Counted from the stretch's first letter, positions 8,986 to 17,647 are shown. The stretch is 64,000 nucleotides of DNA from Paenibacillus graminis (GCF_000758705.1 NZ_CP009287.1:5022001-5086000); one strand, 5' to 3'. The notes: generated from the sequence alone by a model not told the origin. Numbers and translations are program-made.

Positions 8986-9882
8986 TTAACCCTTTACAGC
9001 CCCGATCGTAAGTCCTGTTACGAAATAACGCTGTACAAACGGATACAGGAGAATAATCGGCCCGGTGGCCAGCACAGCTGTCGCCATCTTAATGGATTGT
9101 GTTGGAAGATCAGCCGTATTAATGACCGCCCCCGAGTTAATCAAAGCGCCAAGATTCGTCTGGTTGACCATGCGCTGCAAAAAATATTGAAGCGGAAATT
9201 TATCGGGGCTGTCCATATACAGCATCCCGTTATACCACTCATTCCAAAAGCCCAGCGCCGAGAAAAGTCCAATCGTAGCCAGGGAGGGAACCGCAAGCGG
9301 GATGAAAATCCGCCAATAGATCCGGAAATCGCCGGCACCGTCAATAGTTGCAGATTCATATAAGGAGTCTGGAATCGCTTTCATGAAGTTCCGCATCAGG
9401 AAGATGGACCATGCGCCTACCACGCCCGGCAGAATCATGGCGAACAGGCTGTCCTTCAGGTGGAGGTGCTTGACCATGAGAATATAGGTTGGAATCAAGC
9501 CGCCGCTAAAAAGCGTCGTAAAATAAATCAGGAAAGAAAAGAAGTTGCGGTATTTGAAGTCCTTCCGGTTGAGTACGAACCCGGCCATCGACATCATAAA
9601 CAATCCAAGCACCGTACCCACTACGGTAATAAAAATTGTGACCTGGTAAGCGTCCACCAGTTGGGTAGAGTTGCCCAGCAGCATGCTGTAAGCCTTGAAG
9701 GAGACTTCCTTCGGCAGCAGCTTGTAGCCCTCGCGGACGATTTCCTGCTCGTTCATGAACGAGGAAGAGATCATTAGTGCAAAAGGAAATAAGCAAATCA
9801 GAGCAAAAATGGTGATGCTGACATAGCTGATCCCTTTGACAATAAGACTTCCGGAGTCCTGCTTGATGGTTGTTTTTTCCAC
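8986..9882 (-). CDS. ABC sugar permease, LplC/YtcP type (CUT1)
   Basis: A 298-residue inner-membrane permease. It has six hydrophobic segments and the EAA loop that contacts the ATPase (ESATIDGAGDFRIYWRIFIPL). It ends in the family-typical FVQRYFVTGLTIGAVKG. I prefer the GTG at 9882 because AGGGGTGAT lies just upstream; another GTG three codons earlier is possible. It pairs with the upstream LplB-type permease, 28 bp away, to form the membrane channel for the binding lipoprotein encoded next. Confidence 0.92.
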   Translation of the reverse strand: MEKTTIKQDSGSLIVKGISYVSITIFALICLFPFALMISSSFMNEQEIVREGYKLLPKEVSFKAYSMLLGNSTQLVDAYQVTIFITVVGTVLGLFMMSMAGFVLNRKDFKYRNFFSFLIYFTTLFSGGLIPTYILMVKHLHLKDSLFAMILPGVVGAWSIFLMRNFMKAIPDSLYESATIDGAGDFRIYWRIFIPLAVPSLATIGLFSALGFWNEWYNGMLYMDSPDKFPLQYFLQRMVNQTNLGALINSGAVINTADLPTQSIKMATAVLATGPIILLYPFVQRYFVTGLTIGAVKG

Positions 9883-9910
9883 GGTTATCACCCCTGTTTC
9901 GTATCTGAAC

Positions 9911-10846
9911 TTAGAATAACGCGCTGTCCGGTTCGATCTTGCGTACGATAAAGTTGACCACCAGCACCAGTATCAGGCCAAATAAGGATTGGTAGAAGCC
10001 CACCGCTGCACCCATGGAGAAGTTGAATTGCCCCACCAACGAACGGAAGACATAAGTATCAATGATATCCGTCTGCGGATACAGGACGGAGTTAGTGCCA
10101 ATCAGATTATAGAAAAGGTCGAAGGAGCCTTTGAGAATGCCGCCCATTCCGAACAGCAGGAGCAGAATGAAGGTAGGCTTCAGGATCGGCAGAGTCATAT
10201 AGCGAATCCGCTGCCAGGTGGTAGCCCCATCCATATAAGCCGCCTCATACAAATCATGGTTAATCCCTGTGATCGTAGCCAGATAGACAATCATACCGTA
10301 TCCGGTTCCGGCCCATATTTTGAAGGCCACGATAATATACTTCCAAATGCCCGGATCGGAGTAGAATTCGTAACGGTCCAGTCCGGCGCCCGCAAGCATT
10401 GTATTGATAAAACCGGAGTTGAAGTTGAAGATATTGTAGGCGAATACGCCGACGATAACCATAGAAATGAAGTTGGGAAGGAGAATTACGGACTGGGAAA
10501 CCTTCTTGAACCATTTGCCCGATATTTCGGACAGCATAATGGCAAACACAATCTGAATGATATTTCCCAAAGCGAGGAAAACAATATTGTAGAGCAGTGT
10601 ATTTTTCGTAATATTCCAGAGATCACCGTTCTGAACCAGGAACTCGAAGTTCTTCAAGCCGATAAAATCGCTTCCAAAAATCCCCTTGTTGAGGTTGTAA
10701 TCCACGAATGCGACATAAGCGCCAGGCATGACAGCATAGTGAAAGATCAGAAAATACAGGAGCACAGGCAGCAGCATTAGGAAAAGAACTTTGTTCTTCA
10801 TCACTTCCCGGACAATATTCCGACCCGCCAGCTTAACTCTTGTCAA
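9911..10846 (-). CDS. ABC sugar permease, LplB type (CUT1)
   Basis: A 311-residue permease, first gene of the operon. The start is the TTG at 10846, which has GGAGGTGGG 6 nt upstream; a longer reading from 10963 would begin inside the promoter region. Hydrophobic helices begin at VLFLMLLPVLLYFLIFHYAV, and the EAA loop is YEAAYMDGATTWQRIRYMTLPI. It ends DSALF like other LplB/YtcP-type proteins. Its partner permease and binding protein follow directly. Confidence 0.92.
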   Translation of the reverse strand: MTRVKLAGRNIVREVMKNKVLFLMLLPVLLYFLIFHYAVMPGAYVAFVDYNLNKGIFGSDFIGLKNFEFLVQNGDLWNITKNTLLYNIVFLALGNIIQIVFAIMLSEISGKWFKKVSQSVILLPNFISMVIVGVFAYNIFNFNSGFINTMLAGAGLDRYEFYSDPGIWKYIIVAFKIWAGTGYGMIVYLATITGINHDLYEAAYMDGATTWQRIRYMTLPILKPTFILLLLFGMGGILKGSFDLFYNLIGTNSVLYPQTDIIDTYVFRSLVGQFNFSMGAAVGFYQSLFGLILVLVVNFIVRKIEPDSALF

Positions 10847-10891
10847 TAAGCCCACCTCCAATTTGAGCGTTAAACAGCGTAGTGAATGGCA

Positions 10892-10905
10892 TGGAAACGT
10901 TTCTA
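10892..10905. promoter_or_regulatory. LacI-type operator, proximal
   Basis: The palindrome GAAACGTTTC (10894-10903) sits in TGGAAACGTTTCTATAT, between the putative promoter and the start of the first permease gene. The same 14-base string AAACGTTTCTATAT recurs at 11094. The central CG with symmetrical A/T arms is the classic LacI/GalR half-site arrangement. Confidence 0.65.
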
Positions 10906-10933
10906 TATTCTTCTTGGAGCTCCCCTTGCGAAG

Positions 10934-10964
10934 AGCATACTCCCGAAATGTATGCGCTGTCAAT
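10934..10964 (-). promoter_or_regulatory. possible sigma-A promoter of the sugar ABC operon
   Basis: On the minus strand TTGACA (10959-10964) is followed after 19 bp by TATGCT (10934-10939). The -35 is perfect, but the spacer is long and the -10 matches only 4 of 6. Transcription would begin about 22 bp before the proximal operator, so a bound repressor would act as a roadblock. Confidence 0.35.
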
Positions 10965-11090
10965 TGAAATATTTTTTATTTATCAAGGACTAAAATTACA
11001 AATTTCGAGTTAAATCTTGTGAATTCGACTTTTCTTTTAAGATGATTGACAATTTTTTATCTTGCCGCTAAGATCGAGATAAATTAGCAA

Positions 11091-11104
11091 TGAAAACGTT
11101 TCTA
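11091..11104. promoter_or_regulatory. LacI-type operator, distal
   Basis: TGAAAACGTTTCTATAT, sharing 14 identical bases with the proximal operator and lying 199 bp from it centre to centre, close to a whole number of helical turns. It also lies just downstream of a plus-strand TTGACA (11047-11052) with TAAGAT 17 bp later. It could therefore serve either DNA looping for the minus-strand operon or repression of a plus-strand transcript toward the gene at 11277. Confidence 0.6.
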
Positions 11105-11276
11105 TATCATTATTTTTGTGAAAACTTGCCGCTGCATGGCCGAAGTGCCAGCACTTTGTATGGTTAACTTTTAGATTTCAATAAACAGTAACATTTTTCT
11201 GTCAAAATCACTGGAGTTACTAAAAATTTTAGATTAATATAATGCTATACTTTTTGATAAGGCAGGTTGAGGCAAG

Positions 11277-11732
11277 CTGGAAGACCAATTATTTAATCAG
11301 ACCGTCAATGAGCTGCTAGCCCTCTCACACAGCAAGGTGCAGGTAATACTAGAACCCAGGTTCCAAGATAACCGGTTAGTTGGCGGCAAATATCATTTAG
11401 CCAGCCATACCATTTTCCTATATAAAGAAGAGATTGTTAGACAATGCTGTGAACTGTTCGGTTCACATCTCCGGCTGAAAGAATACATTGCGGTTGTATT
11501 GGCCCACGAGCTTGGGCATTCCGAAGATTTAGAACTGGAGCAGCTCGCCGCAGCTCTGGATGGCCCCCTGACAGGAAGGCAAGAAGCCGAAATCCGGCTG
11601 AGGATCGAGGAAAATGCGTGGGCTTATGCTATCTCCTTACTGACAGAAGCAGACCCTTATTTTTTGCATATGATCATGGAAGAGTCTCTCTTCAGTTACC
11701 GGAATCAACTGGACCGGTTCCGCATTGCTTAA
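11277..11732 (+). CDS. HExxH-motif protein of unknown function, probable zinc peptidase fold
   Basis: The frame is open from 11271 and contains VLAHELGHSEDLELEQL, an HExxH zinc-protease signature with histidines at residues 77 and 81 if counted from 11277. No ATG exists. GTG at 11337 has no ribosome binding site and would remove conserved-looking N-terminal sequence (EDQLFNQTVNELLALSHSKV). CTG at 11277 has GAGG a few bases upstream, so I propose a CTG start giving 151 residues. There is no signal peptide, so it should be cytoplasmic. Neighbours give no clue to a substrate. A strong terminator follows. Confidence 0.65.
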   Translation: MEDQLFNQTVNELLALSHSKVQVILEPRFQDNRLVGGKYHLASHTIFLYKEEIVRQCCELFGSHLRLKEYIAVVLAHELGHSEDLELEQLAAALDGPLTGRQEAEIRLRIEENAWAYAISLLTEADPYFLHMIMEESLFSYRNQLDRFRIA

Positions 11733-11739
11733 CCAATTG

Positions 11740-11777
11740 TACAAGGCCAGGTCCTCCTGAGAGAACCTGGCCTTGTA
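11740..11777 (+). terminator. intrinsic terminator after the HExxH gene
   Basis: A 13-bp perfect stem (TACAAGGCCAGGT / ACCTGGCCTTGTA) with a 12-nt loop, followed by CTTGTATT. The T-tract is moderate. It separates the gene from the convergent KGG gene. Confidence 0.75.
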
Positions 11778-11809
11778 CTTGTATTGCATCTATTGGATTA
11801 TTGCCGTAT

Positions 11810-12043
11810 TTAATTGTCACGTTGACGGGCCCGGGCTTCGCCGCCTTTGCGTCCCGCTTCCTCACGGCTCATCTTGCCGTCATCTTCATTGCCGCCTGAA
11901 TTGTTGCGGCCGCGGGCTTCCCCGCCTTTTTCGCCAATTTCCTGATAAAACTCACGGTCATGATTTTTTGCCGTGGCTTCGCCACCCTTACGTCCCGCTT
12001 CTTCGCGGCTCATCTTTTGATCATTCTGGTTGTTCTGTGCCAT
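11810..12043 (-). CDS. KGG-repeat general stress protein (GsiB/YciG-like)
   Basis: A 77-residue, very hydrophilic protein made of three KGG modules. MSREEAGRKGGEA occurs twice almost identically (near residues 11-23 and 58-70), with a diverged middle copy (YQEIGEKGGEARGR). Such proteins are glycine-rich, disordered, hydrophilin-like and known from desiccation and stationary-phase stress responses. AAAGGAGCG lies 9 nt before the ATG. It is a monocistronic unit. Confidence 0.85.
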   Translation of the reverse strand: MAQNNQNDQKMSREEAGRKGGEATAKNHDREFYQEIGEKGGEARGRNNSGGNEDDGKMSREEAGRKGGEARARQRDN

Positions 12044-12187
12044 TTCGAATTCGCTCCTTTTCGGGTATTGAGTATTTTTTGTTGCACTTTTAATTTACCC
12101 GTACCTCTGAGCATGAAACATAGATTCCGAGAATTTCCCACTCGATGTCAAAATCTATTAATACTCCCATAACACTGAATTAGGGCG

Positions 12188-13237
12188 TTAGAAATTTTCC
12201 AATACAATTTTTCCTATCGATCTTCCTGTTTCCATCTTTTCATGTACTGCACGCAGGTTCTTTGCATTTATTGGGTCTAACCGTTCTGTTAAAGTGGTTT
12301 TCAACTTGCCATTATCGATTAATTCAGCCAGTTCATTCAGCAGCTCGTGTTGCTTGATCATATCTTTGGTCTGGTACATTGACCGGGTAAACATAAGTTC
12401 CCATACAAACGTGACACTTTTAGAGAAAAGCAGATCCATATCCAAGCTTCCCGTCCATGAAGCCTTATCTGCAGGAACGATTGAACAAATCTTACCTTGA
12501 GGGGTTATAACCTCTGCCATGTTCGCTAAATGTTGTACCGTGTCATTTAAGCAAAATATATAATCCACGGTCTCATATCCAATATCCTTGAGCTGCGCTG
12601 CAAAATGGCTATTGTGATTAATTGTAAAATCTGTCCCTTGATTTTTGCTCCACTGGATTGACTCTGGGCGTGAAGCCGTACCAATTACAGTTAGCCCTGC
12701 CAATTTGGCAAGCTGAGTTGCAATCGACCCTACTCCTCCGGCTGCACCGATAATGAGTATGCTTTTATTTTTGTTTTCTTCTGCGCTATGATTGATTCCC
12801 AGACGGTCAAACAGACCCTCCCAGGCCGTAATCGAGGTAAGCGGTAAAGCGGCTGCTTGTGCGAAATCCAGACTCTTGGGTTTGTTTCCCGCAATTCGTT
12901 CATCTACCAAGTGAAACTCACTGTTCCCCCCTGGGCGGGCCACACTCCCTGCATAATAAATCTCATCTCCGGGTTTAAACAACTGACATTCAGGTCCAAC
13001 CTGTTCCACGATCCCGGCTACATCCCACCCCAGAATTTTAGGTGATCCATCCTCATAGTTGTTATTCTGTCGCATACCCAAGTCGGCAGGGTTGACAGAG
13101 ATGGCTTTTACTTCAACCAATAGATCACGGCCTGCAGGAAGCGGTTTTTCTATAAACAGATCCACCAAGCTCTCCGGATCGGATATAGCGAGATATCGGT
13201 AAGCACCGACTGCTTTCATTTTTTGGTGATTGTTCAT
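12188..13237 (-). CDS. zinc-type alcohol dehydrogenase-like / quinone oxidoreductase (MDR family)
   Basis: A 349-residue medium-chain dehydrogenase/reductase. The N-terminal GroES-like half (VKAISVNPADLGMR, ILGWDVAGIVEQVG) is followed by a Rossmann domain with the NADPH motif IGAAGGVGSIATQLAKLAG. The catalytic and structural zinc cysteines of true alcohol dehydrogenases are not evident, so it belongs with the zinc-independent quinone oxidoreductases of the MDR superfamily. It is divergent from an HxlR regulator and shares a palindromic operator with it. That suggests induction by electrophiles such as quinones or aldehydes. Confidence 0.88.
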   Translation of the reverse strand: MNNHQKMKAVGAYRYLAISDPESLVDLFIEKPLPAGRDLLVEVKAISVNPADLGMRQNNNYEDGSPKILGWDVAGIVEQVGPECQLFKPGDEIYYAGSVARPGGNSEFHLVDERIAGNKPKSLDFAQAAALPLTSITAWEGLFDRLGINHSAEENKNKSILIIGAAGGVGSIATQLAKLAGLTVIGTASRPESIQWSKNQGTDFTINHNSHFAAQLKDIGYETVDYIFCLNDTVQHLANMAEVITPQGKICSIVPADKASWTGSLDMDLLFSKSVTFVWELMFTRSMYQTKDMIKQHELLNELAELIDNGKLKTTLTERLDPINAKNLRAVHEKMETGRSIGKIVLENF

Positions 13238-13292
13238 ATTCTTCTTCCTTTCAAATTGGGTTATCGTACAATTGAATTATATGTTGTATACT

Positions 13293-13307
13293 TACTTTAA
13301 GAAAGTA
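13293..13307. promoter_or_regulatory. palindromic operator between the MDR and HxlR genes
   Basis: TACTTT-AAG-AAAGTA is a perfect 6-bp inverted repeat with a 3-bp spacer, in the 125-bp divergent region. HxlR/YodB regulators bind short A/T-rich TAC...GTA dyads, so this is the natural binding site for the adjacent regulator. Confidence 0.6.
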
Positions 13308-13362
13308 GGCATAATTTTATTGTATAGTATTAAAAACCATACCATTGTAAGGGGGCTGAGTA

Positions 13363-13740
13363 ATGGGAGACCGAAGAAACAAGTACGGTGCTAGTCCAAA
13401 TATGGAAGGCTGTCCTGTGGAGACCACTCTGGATGTGATCGGGGGGAAATGGAAAGGGATCATTCTCTATCATCTCATTGACGGAACGAAAAGATTTAAT
13501 GAATTCCGCCGTCTCAATCCGGGGATTACACAGTTTATGCTAACACTCCAGTTACGGGAGCTTGAACGGGATGGCATCATTCATAGAGAAGTTTATAAAG
13601 AAGTCCCGCCCAAAGTGGAATATTCACTAACTGATTTTGGAAGAACGTTGGAACCGATCATAGTATCTATGAAAGAATGGGGGGAGATTTATAAAATCAG
13701 ACTTAACGAAATTAGAACGCCACAAGAGGAAGAGGCTTGA
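13363..13740 (+). CDS. HxlR-family redox-sensing regulator
   Basis: A 125-residue winged-helix protein of the HxlR family. [19 protein letters not shown] holds the single conserved cysteine near the N-terminus that senses quinones or aldehydes in YodB, CatR and HypR. The wing and recognition helix are in [20 protein letters not shown] and the dimerisation helix is at the C-terminus. AAGGGGGCTGAG precedes the ATG. It is divergent from the oxidoreductase gene that it probably represses. Confidence 0.92.
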   Translation: MGDRRNKYGASPNMEGCPVETTLDVIGGKWKGIILYHLIDGTKRFNEFRRLNPGITQFMLTLQLRELERDGIIHREVYKEVPPKVEYSLTDFGRTLEPIIVSMKEWGEIYKIRLNEIRTPQEEEA

Positions 13741-14099
13741 ATGTACAGACGATTCTATAAAACAGCGGCAGCGAAAATCCCCTATTTCTTAAAAAGAACC
13801 AGTCAATGCTACAGAGTACTGGAAGCCTGAACCATTTTGTATTGAATGCGCTCTTCAGCTTCCGGAATGGCTTGAATTACTTCTTGATTGGCAATCTTTC
13901 TTCAAACTATAATTGAATTAATCTTTCAAATGAGGTGAAATGGATTGTATTTCCGTATCGTTCGAGGTATTTAGTTTTCGGGCTGGAAAAAACGCGTACC
14001 AGCCACCAAGGGGGTAGTCTGTCCTTTTGGTCTCATAAAGCTAAAAACATTGATCGATACCGGTCATGTACTCATCCTCATTGAAAGGTGAAATTAAAA
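13741..14099. other. gap with short coding-like debris
   Basis: About 360 bp between the HxlR and methyltransferase genes. One frame around 13810-13910 reads YWKPEPFCIECALQLPEWLE and then LLLDWQSFFKL before a stop. That composition looks coding but has no start or ribosome binding site and may be the end of a deleted gene. A promoter for the methyltransferase is not obvious. Confidence 0.35.
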
Positions 14100-14849
14100 A
14101 TGAATCCATTAGAATATCGAGAATTTTATGATAAAGTCGGAAAAATCAACGGCTGGGATTTCAGCAATGTAAAATGCGTTTCTGAAGGAACCACATGGGA
14201 TTTGTATCGTGAAGTAACAAAGACCTGCAATAAATCGGATATATTGCTTGACATTGGCACAGGCGGCGGGGAAGCGATTTTATCAATTGCTGAATCTGCA
14301 CTACTTGTAGTCGGGATTGACCAATCCACTGGAATGATGGAAACCGCCGCTAAAAATTCTGCTAAATCAGGCTTACCTAATGTACGATTTCTTCAGATGG
14401 ACGCTGAACATTTGGAGTTTCCTGAAGACTTTTTTAATATAGTCTCGTGTAGACATTCGGAATTCTTTGCTAACGAAATCGCAAAAGTTCTAATTCAGGG
14501 TGGTACATTCCACACTCAGCAAGTGAGCGAAAACGACAAATCCAATATTAAAGAAGCGTTTGGAAGAGGACAAGCTTTTGGAGCAAAGGCAGGTACATTA
14601 CAGCATCAATATCTTACTGAATTAAGCAAAGCCGGTTTTAGCGACATTCAGTCATTTGAATCTAATGTTATTGAATATTACCAAACGGCTGAAGACCTGA
14701 TTTTTTTATTAAAACACACTCCTATTATTCCCGACTTTGGACGGACTGAAGCCGATTTCCAAATACTCCAGCAATTTATTATGGAAAATCAGACGGAGAA
14801 GGGGATTAGGACAAATTCGGAACGCTTTATAATAACTGCTAAGTTATAG
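14100..14849 (+). CDS. class I SAM-dependent methyltransferase
   Basis: A 249-residue Rossmann-fold methyltransferase. Motif I is LLDIGTGGGEAILSIAE, motif II is VVGIDQSTGMM, and a FLQMDAEHLEFPEDFFNIV segment marks the usual acidic motif III/IV region. I chose ATG at 14100 with AAAGGTGA 6 nt upstream. The methyl acceptor is unknown. It is a single-gene unit closed by a good terminator. C-terminal sequence RTNSERFIITAKL is like small-molecule methyltransferases of the UbiE/Methyltransf_11 type. Confidence 0.85.
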   Translation: MNPLEYREFYDKVGKINGWDFSNVKCVSEGTTWDLYREVTKTCNKSDILLDIGTGGGEAILSIAESALLVVGIDQSTGMMETAAKNSAKSGLPNVRFLQMDAEHLEFPEDFFNIVSCRHSEFFANEIAKVLIQGGTFHTQQVSENDKSNIKEAFGRGQAFGAKAGTLQHQYLTELSKAGFSDIQSFESNVIEYYQTAEDLIFLLKHTPIIPDFGRTEADFQILQQFIMENQTEKGIRTNSERFIITAKL

Positions 14850-14869
14850 AGATTGTGAGATTGTATTTA

Positions 14870-14906
14870 AAAAGGATACTCGTTAATCGGGTATCCTTCT
14901 TTTTTA
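14870..14906 (+). terminator. intrinsic terminator after the methyltransferase gene
   Basis: Stem AAGGATAC / GTATCCTT with an 11-nt loop, followed by CTTTTTTATA. A standard Rho-independent terminator 20 bp after the stop codon. Confidence 0.85.
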
Positions 14907-14936
14907 TAACGTTTTATATAATAGAGAGTCGTATCG

Positions 14937-15976
14937 TTAAGATGTACGGGAACGTTTAAAGGCAGATGCCAGCAGGACCAACAGGCCGCCAATGCCGATC
15001 CAGATTAAGACGACTGTCGGATGATTCATGCGCAGCTTTTGCCCAAAGAACAATATCTCACGCAGCCCTTCAACCATGAAGCGCATCGGCAGCCAGGATA
15101 GTACCCAATCACGGTAAAAAGGAGATAATAACTCAGGAGCGGCGCACCAAAGAATAGGAACAGTACAAAGACAATCATACCTTTTAATCCAATCCAGGAG
15201 AAAACAGCAGCTATCATGAGGAAAAATGCTAAATACGCAATTGCCAAAAATATAGCTGTATCCATGAAATGAGCGATGTGTACGCCCCAACTCCTTGCAA
15301 ACCAAGTGAAGCTAAATCCAGCCGCCAAAGCAATGAGTGCTCCCCAAAAGACTTGAACTATATTCGCCCGAATCCGGTCCTTACGATTCACGTAATTTAA
15401 TTTATTTTTGGCGAGCAAGAAAATCACGTTTCCGATTAGACTGGCCATCCACAAAGGCTGTAGCATCAAAACCGGTGAATTCCCGTTTGCACTATGCGCA
15501 CCGGCTGCATTCACATTGATGATTTCGCTGACGATTGGTGAAGTTAATGCAGCGATTTGTTTTGTCGAGAGCGGACCGCCCTGGTGACCGATAGCCGCTA
15601 ATAGCTCAGCACGCAGCTTCTCATTTATGCCATTAACCGCCTGATTTAACATTTGTCCAGCCACACTAGATGCTGATGCATTCATACCTTGGTTGATATA
15701 AATTTGCATTCGGGGGGAAGAAGGGTCCGGCGTCTTAAGCGATGCCTGCTTCTCGCTGAAATCCTCGGGAATCACCAATGCAGCATAATATTCCTGGTTA
15801 TCGAGCCCTGTCTTTGCTTCGGCTTCACTCCCCGCTTCGATCCATTTAATTGCTGACTCTCCATCCTGATTAGCTGAGGTTTCCGGTTGAATATTAGACA
15901 CTATCGTTTCGCCCATAATGACTGCAATAACGATAATCGGTAATGTAATTATCAATTTGTTTTTGAATAAACGCAT
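14937..15976 (-). pseudogene. broken DUF3533 / YhgE-like membrane protein
   Basis: From ATG 15976 the frame encodes one N-terminal helix (LIITLPIIVIAVIM), an extracellular region and several C-terminal helices, like DUF3533/ABC-2-type proteins. Near 15125-15140 the good frame is lost. The longer frame ends in GYYPGCRCASWLKGCV, while the matching continuation (ELLSPFYRDWVLSWLPMRFM ... ASAFKRSRTS) is in the next frame and stops at 14937. The N-terminal helix also runs straight into MGETIVSNIQP, where relatives have extra sequence, suggesting a second deletion. One frameshift could be a sequencing error; both lesions together argue for decay. Confidence 0.65.
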
Positions 15977-15980
15977 ATGT

Positions 15981-16760
15981 TTAAAATCTGCTGTTTGGAT
16001 TTTTTCGTTTTTCCGCCGGCAGTATAGCCTCAATTACATCCCAATGCTCGGCGATCTTTCCATCCTCTACGCGGAACAGATCGTAAAAAGAGGTATGCTG
16101 ACCATCAAAGAGGCCTTCACTCATTGTAAGCACAAAATCACCTTGTCCTATAACCTGATGAAGATGAGTATATCGAAATTCAATATTTCTCTCCTTCAGT
16201 CCCCGCAATGCAGCACCGAGACCGGAAAGACCGTCCGCAATATGTGGACTATGCTGAATGTAGTGATCCCCGGCGAAGTAAGAGGCAAGCAGATCCGGGT
16301 TTTTACCAAACAAAATATTCTCGACATAGCTTTTGACAACTGCTTTGTTCACCTCAGTTTTGCCGATATCCTTAATCGTGGCCGGTCCGTCAATCATCGT
16401 ATGATTACTTGGTGTCTTATCCACCCTATTCTGAATATTATCCCAGTGTTCGACGATCAGTCCATTCTCAAACCGGAAAATATCAAAACCGATTTTGGGG
16501 CCAAAAAAATCATATTCGGAATGAAGGGCAACATAATCTCCGTCGGCTAAAGTGCGCTTAATGCTTACCTTTGTACCAATCTCCTTTAAATGGGCAAGTG
16601 CACCAAGCATGGCCGCACGGCCATCGGGTAAGCCCTGGTTGTGTTGAATATATTGATCCGGATGAATATAATTCATAATCGCTTCCGGGTTGCCGCCCGC
16701 TAAGCTTTCCAGTACAGCGGTTGCCTTAAGCACAAGCTCATTTTGATTGTTTAATGTCAT
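15981..16760 (-). CDS. tandem SnoaL-like (NTF2-fold) domain protein
   Basis: A 259-residue protein made of two SnoaL-like polyketide-cyclase/NTF2-fold domains. The first spans about residues 5-125 (YIHPDQYIQHNQGLPDG ... VEHWDNIQ) and the second residues 135-250 (YFAGDHYIQHSPHIADG ... AEHWDVIE). Each has the HNQG/HSPH-type strand and the EHWD motif that line the fold's cavity. The fold is used by small cyclases, isomerases and stress proteins; activity cannot be predicted. AAGGAGAAT precedes the ATG. It is divergent from a TetR gene, so probably its target. Confidence 0.85.
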   Translation of the reverse strand: MTLNNQNELVLKATAVLESLAGGNPEAIMNYIHPDQYIQHNQGLPDGRAAMLGALAHLKEIGTKVSIKRTLADGDYVALHSEYDFFGPKIGFDIFRFENGLIVEHWDNIQNRVDKTPSNHTMIDGPATIKDIGKTEVNKAVVKSYVENILFGKNPDLLASYFAGDHYIQHSPHIADGLSGLGAALRGLKERNIEFRYTHLHQVIGQGDFVLTMSEGLFDGQHTSFYDLFRVEDGKIAEHWDVIEAILPAEKRKNPNSRF

Positions 16761-16796
16761 TAGAATATTCTCCTTATTTTCTCAAATGGTAGTCAT

Positions 16797-16829
16797 TAGA
16801 TAAATAATGAACGTCTTGTTGTTTATCTA
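16797..16829. promoter_or_regulatory. inverted repeat between SnoaL and TetR genes
   Basis: TAGATAAA (16797-16804) and TTTATCTA (16822-16829) form an 8-bp inverted repeat with a 17-bp spacer in the divergent region. The size suits a TetR-dimer operator, although the spacing is wide for one dimer. It is the best operator candidate for the regulator at 16959. Confidence 0.35.
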
Positions 16830-16958
16830 TCTTGCGCTCATTATAATAAAGATGAATAGGACGCTCAATATTCAATATTTTTGAATTTGAAGGATAACAT
16901 ACAATCCCGATCACTTTGTCGCTTAACGACTCCAATTTAAACAAGGAGAGCAAAAGCA

Positions 16959-17564
16959 ATGAGCAAAAAAACCGATTTAAGAATACTGCGCACTAAGCAG
17001 TCGATTCGAAAGGCATGGATTGAGCTTATTCAGGAAAAAGGATATGAAGCGATAACGATCCAGGATATTGCCGATCGGGCGATGATCAATCGAAACACTT
17101 TTTATCTCCACTACGAAAATAAACCTGACTTATTAAATACGTATATGGATGAGTTGTTAAGCGAATTAAAGAATGCCGTCGTTCTTTGTCCAATCAGCAT
17201 GAATACTTACAGTATTTCTATACTCGAGACCGTCATGCAGACTATACTGGAACACATTTCGCACAACACCTCTTTTTACTATGCCATGTTAATTGAAGAG
17301 AATAGAATCTATCCGTTCCGGGAGAAAATGGAGAATATCATTAAAGATAAACTCAATGAGAGGTGGAATCCTGCTGCGGGAAATCCCCCTTTAGCGATAT
17401 CTAAGGAATTGCTGCTCGAATACCTCGTATCGTCTTTCATGGGGACTATCATTTGGTGGGTTAAAAATGATCTGCCTCTTCCTGCGGGTGAAGTTGCTTC
17501 TCAGTTCAGCAGACTCGTTGCCTACGGGCATTTGAAAGCTGCCGGCATCGCTTATGAGGAATAA
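16959..17564 (+). CDS. TetR/AcrR-family regulator
   Basis: A 201-residue TetR-family repressor. Residues 8-55 are the HTH (RKAWIELIQEKGYEAITIQD ... NRNTFYLHYENKPDLL), and the remaining helices form the ligand and dimer domain with the TetR_C_7-like layout (SSFMGTIIWWVKNDLP). CAAGGAGAG precedes the ATG. It is divergent from the SnoaL-domain gene, which it likely controls. The ligand is unknown. Confidence 0.9.
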   Translation: MSKKTDLRILRTKQSIRKAWIELIQEKGYEAITIQDIADRAMINRNTFYLHYENKPDLLNTYMDELLSELKNAVVLCPISMNTYSISILETVMQTILEHISHNTSFYYAMLIEENRIYPFREKMENIIKDKLNERWNPAAGNPPLAISKELLLEYLVSSFMGTIIWWVKNDLPLPAGEVASQFSRLVAYGHLKAAGIAYEE

Positions 17565-17617
17565 AAATCAGCGGTGGTAGAATAAAAAACTTAAATATAT
17601 AGTGGTTAACCTCAAAT

Positions 17618-17647
17618 CAGGCCATCTTTTGGAGATGGCCTCTTTTA
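17618..17647 (+). terminator. intrinsic terminator after TetR gene
   Basis: Stem GGCCATCT / AGATGGCC with loop TTTGG, then TCTTTT. It lies between the TetR gene and the convergent small membrane protein gene. Confidence 0.8.

Noticed and set aside
9989..10780. Long plus-strand ORF opposite the LplB-type permease
   Set aside because: Mirror of the permease gene; composition is non-protein-like and no start signal is present.
16774..16959. Small minus-strand ORF between the SnoaL and TetR genes
   Set aside because: Lies in the divergent promoter region, has no ribosome binding site and is explained by A/T-rich regulatory DNA.
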